Shown: positions 10,919 to 12,310 of the stretch, piece after piece
Position numbering within the stretch: position 1 is the first letter of the stretch
Layout: each line of letters starts with the position of its first letter
From: Nitrososphaerota archaeon
Lineage (GTDB): Archaea; Thermoproteota; Nitrososphaeria; Nitrososphaerales; JAHFOH01
Reading direction: 5' to 3'
DNA length: 12,310 bases
Assembly: GCA_023266955.1 (NCBI GenBank)
Contig: JAHFOH010000030.1
Location: 1-12,310 of the forward strand
Position numbers and translations under genes: made by a program
Notes under the pieces: model-generated
Seen by the model: the letters and a program-made list of their open reading frames with translations, nothing else
Databases searched by the model: none
What the model was told of the DNA's origin: nothing

Positions 10919-12310
10919 TTACACCTTCAATATATTTTCGATAGTCACATTTGGATAGAAGTTCCAGACCGCTTGCCGGCAATATAGCTTCCCTTGATTA
11001 CAATATTTCACCTTTCCAATATCCTCAGGTAGAAACTCGTTCGTGACATTTTTCCTTACGAAACACGGAGGCCCAAGATACTTTCCGAATCTGGGATGCA
11101 CTTGCTGAATCTGCGTTATCTCCTCCATCGTAACCTGCCAGATCTCTTCTTCAGCTCGGAGACAAGAGCGATTCACAAACTTGGGGAATAGATTCATCAT
11201 GGAACCAGTCTCGATAAAGCGGACAGCTACCGCATTAGGCAAAAGGTAGCTGGCATACTCAACAGGAATCCCGTCATCGAGCAGCTGATCCTTCCTCTCC
11301 CAAAGCTCCTCCATCCAATCCTGATGGATTTTTGCCGCATCGGAATTCCTTTCAATAATAGCGGGAGTAACATAATCAGGCTCCCTTGTGTCTACAAAAG
11401 AAGTTAGGGGCCTAGAACCAACTATTGTGCGGTGCCGCTGATCCTGTGAATCTGCTGTATGGCTTAACTTCTTTTTGAAAGTATATTGTGCATGGCTGAG
11501 CGTCTTCATTAGAGGAGAAACAATGGCGAGGTTAAGTGTCTCCAACATGTATGGATTCTTTGCAGGGCTTATGGCATAATCGATCGCTTCGTTGTCTGGG
11601 AGTCGATCCTCAGGAACCCCCAACACCTCTCGTACTGCTTCTGCGACAATCTCCTCTCCGTTCGAGGTCCAGCCGATGAGCTTGGATCGAAAACCAGCGA
11701 GCTGTGCGTCAAACTCGTGCTTGAACCTAGCTATGTCTTCAGAATTTTTGAATTGGCGTCGAGCACGGTACTCTAAAGTCTCGTCCGTCGCCAAGGGACT
11801 CTCTCGATCAATATTTTCAAAGAAGAACGGGTCGACTCTACGCACCTCCTCCACCATCTTGGTAACCACAACATTAGCCTCCCATGTGAGATTTCTCATC
11901 CTGTAGAGACGCCACAGCGTAACACCGTCGATAGTATGTATGAGGGTGGTATGAGCTGTAATGCATAGGTCATATCGAGCTGCCTCCATAGCCTTCTCCA
12001 TAATCTCTCTCTCCATTTTTCGTCGGCCGCTGCCGGTCATCGCTGAAAGATTTCGATTCTCATTCATGTCATCAATTAGAATCCTCGTGATTTGGTTATA
12101 CTTCTCCCATGAGAGCAGTACCGTCTCTTCGAAGAGATTTCGGTTCCGCGAGTCTTCGATCGGAGGAATGGTCGCTCTTGGCTTGTCTAAGCGCACATAT
12201 CTTTGACTTTGCTGAGAAGAGTTGTAGAAAGGGTGTGAATGAAGAAAATCGTGAACAAAAACCCTCGATATATTATCCAACTCAAACTCAAACATTTCGT
12301 GCTGGTATAC
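10919..12310 (-). CDS. thyX: Long ThyX-like flavin-dependent thymidylate synthase, two ThyX-like halves; 5' partial
   Basis: ThyX makes dTMP from dUMP using FAD, methylenetetrahydrofolate and NADPH. The frame runs off the window; five codons (VYQHE) precede the first ATG at 12295, and HExxFEFELDNISR aligns with the EHxxFTFxIxxISR of ThyX, so the start lies outside. Numbering from that ATG, the first half has SQQSQRY at 27-33, the end of the ThyX signature, but HSH where RHR is expected, then the closing helix ARYDLCITAHTTLIHTIDGVT. The second half has a genuine RHR at 287-289 but no SxRY, then LPNAVAVRFIETGSMMNLF (352-370) and RAEEEI (380-385), the dUMP/FAD-binding end. A classic ThyX is about half this length, so this is a duplicated or fused form with split catalytic motifs. 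Family 0.85; activity inferred. Confidence 0.83.
   Translation of the reverse strand, partial: VYQHEMFEFELDNISRVFVHDFLHSHPFYNSSQQSQRYVRLDKPRATIPPIEDSRNRNLFEETVLLSWEKYNQITRILIDDMNENRNLSAMTGSGRRKMEREIMEKAMEAARYDLCITAHTTLIHTIDGVTLWRLYRMRNLTWEANVVVTKMVEEVRRVDPFFFENIDRESPLATDETLEYRARRQFKNSEDIARFKHEFDAQLAGFRSKLIGWTSNGEEIVAEAVREVLGVPEDRLPDNEAIDYAISPAKNPYMLETLNLAIVSPLMKTLSHAQYTFKKKLSHTADSQDQRHRTIVGSRPLTSFVDTREPDYVTPAIIERNSDAAKIHQDWMEELWERKDQLLDDGIPVEYASYLLPNAVAVRFIETGSMMNLFPKFVNRSCLRAEEEIWQVTMEEITQIQQVHPRFGKYLGPPCFVRKNVTNEFLPEDIGKVKYCNQGKLYCRQAVWNFYPNVTIENILKV

Noticed and set aside
10725..10982. 85-codon minus-strand frame across the end of thyX
   Set aside because: It overlaps both the thyX 3' end and the 48-residue plus-strand frame, and its composition is less protein-like than either.
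1..12310. CRISPR array, insertion sequence, integrase, toxin-antitoxin pair or defence island
   Set aside because: No regularly spaced repeats, transposase or integrase motifs, terminal inverted repeats or known defence domains were seen on either strand.

Overview
The window looks like part of a chromosome from an uncultivated archaeon, most likely in the TACK group (a Bathyarchaeia-like or Caldarchaeales-like lineage is my best guess, from gene content only). The evidence is a tRNA-Gly gene with an intron at the canonical archaeal 37/38 position and no encoded CCA, a tetraether lipid synthase (Tes) homologue, TrmB-type regulators, an arcadin-1-like protein, TATA-like boxes 35-45 bases before several starts, and very frequent TTG start codons.

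Layout. Bases 1-1200 hold a short unknown gene (+), a bidirectional terminator-like hairpin, a SAM-dependent methyltransferase (-) and the tRNA-Gly(CCC) gene (-). Bases 1270-2760 hold a small SH3-like protein (+), an arcadin-1-like protein (-), an acidic-tailed unknown (-) and a possible 41-residue ORF. Bases 2763-4676 hold a divergent ureohydrolase (-) and a tandem pair of related coiled-coil proteins (+), the second with a zinc ribbon. Bases 4673-8276 hold seven closely spaced minus-strand genes that read like one operon: two TrmB-like regulators, a Cys-rich unknown, a four-helix membrane protein, a small soluble protein, an unlisted micro-membrane protein and an SDR epimerase/dehydratase-like enzyme.

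Bases 8407-10116 hold Tes, transcribed divergently from that operon across a 130-base control region, followed by an unknown beta-rich protein (+) and a 48-residue ORF (+). The window ends inside a long ThyX-like flavin-dependent thymidylate synthase (-) with two ThyX-like halves, cut off at its 5' end by the window edge.

How the genes may work together: the clearest functional unit is Tes plus the divergent regulator/membrane/SDR cluster. Tes joins archaeal lipid chains into membrane-spanning tetraethers. A TrmB-type switch facing it, with membrane proteins and an SDR enzyme downstream, suggests a membrane-lipid or cell-envelope locus; this is inference from position. The rest is ordinary archaeal housekeeping and hypothetical genes. 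I saw no CRISPR array, insertion sequence, integrase, rRNA or obvious horizontally acquired island.
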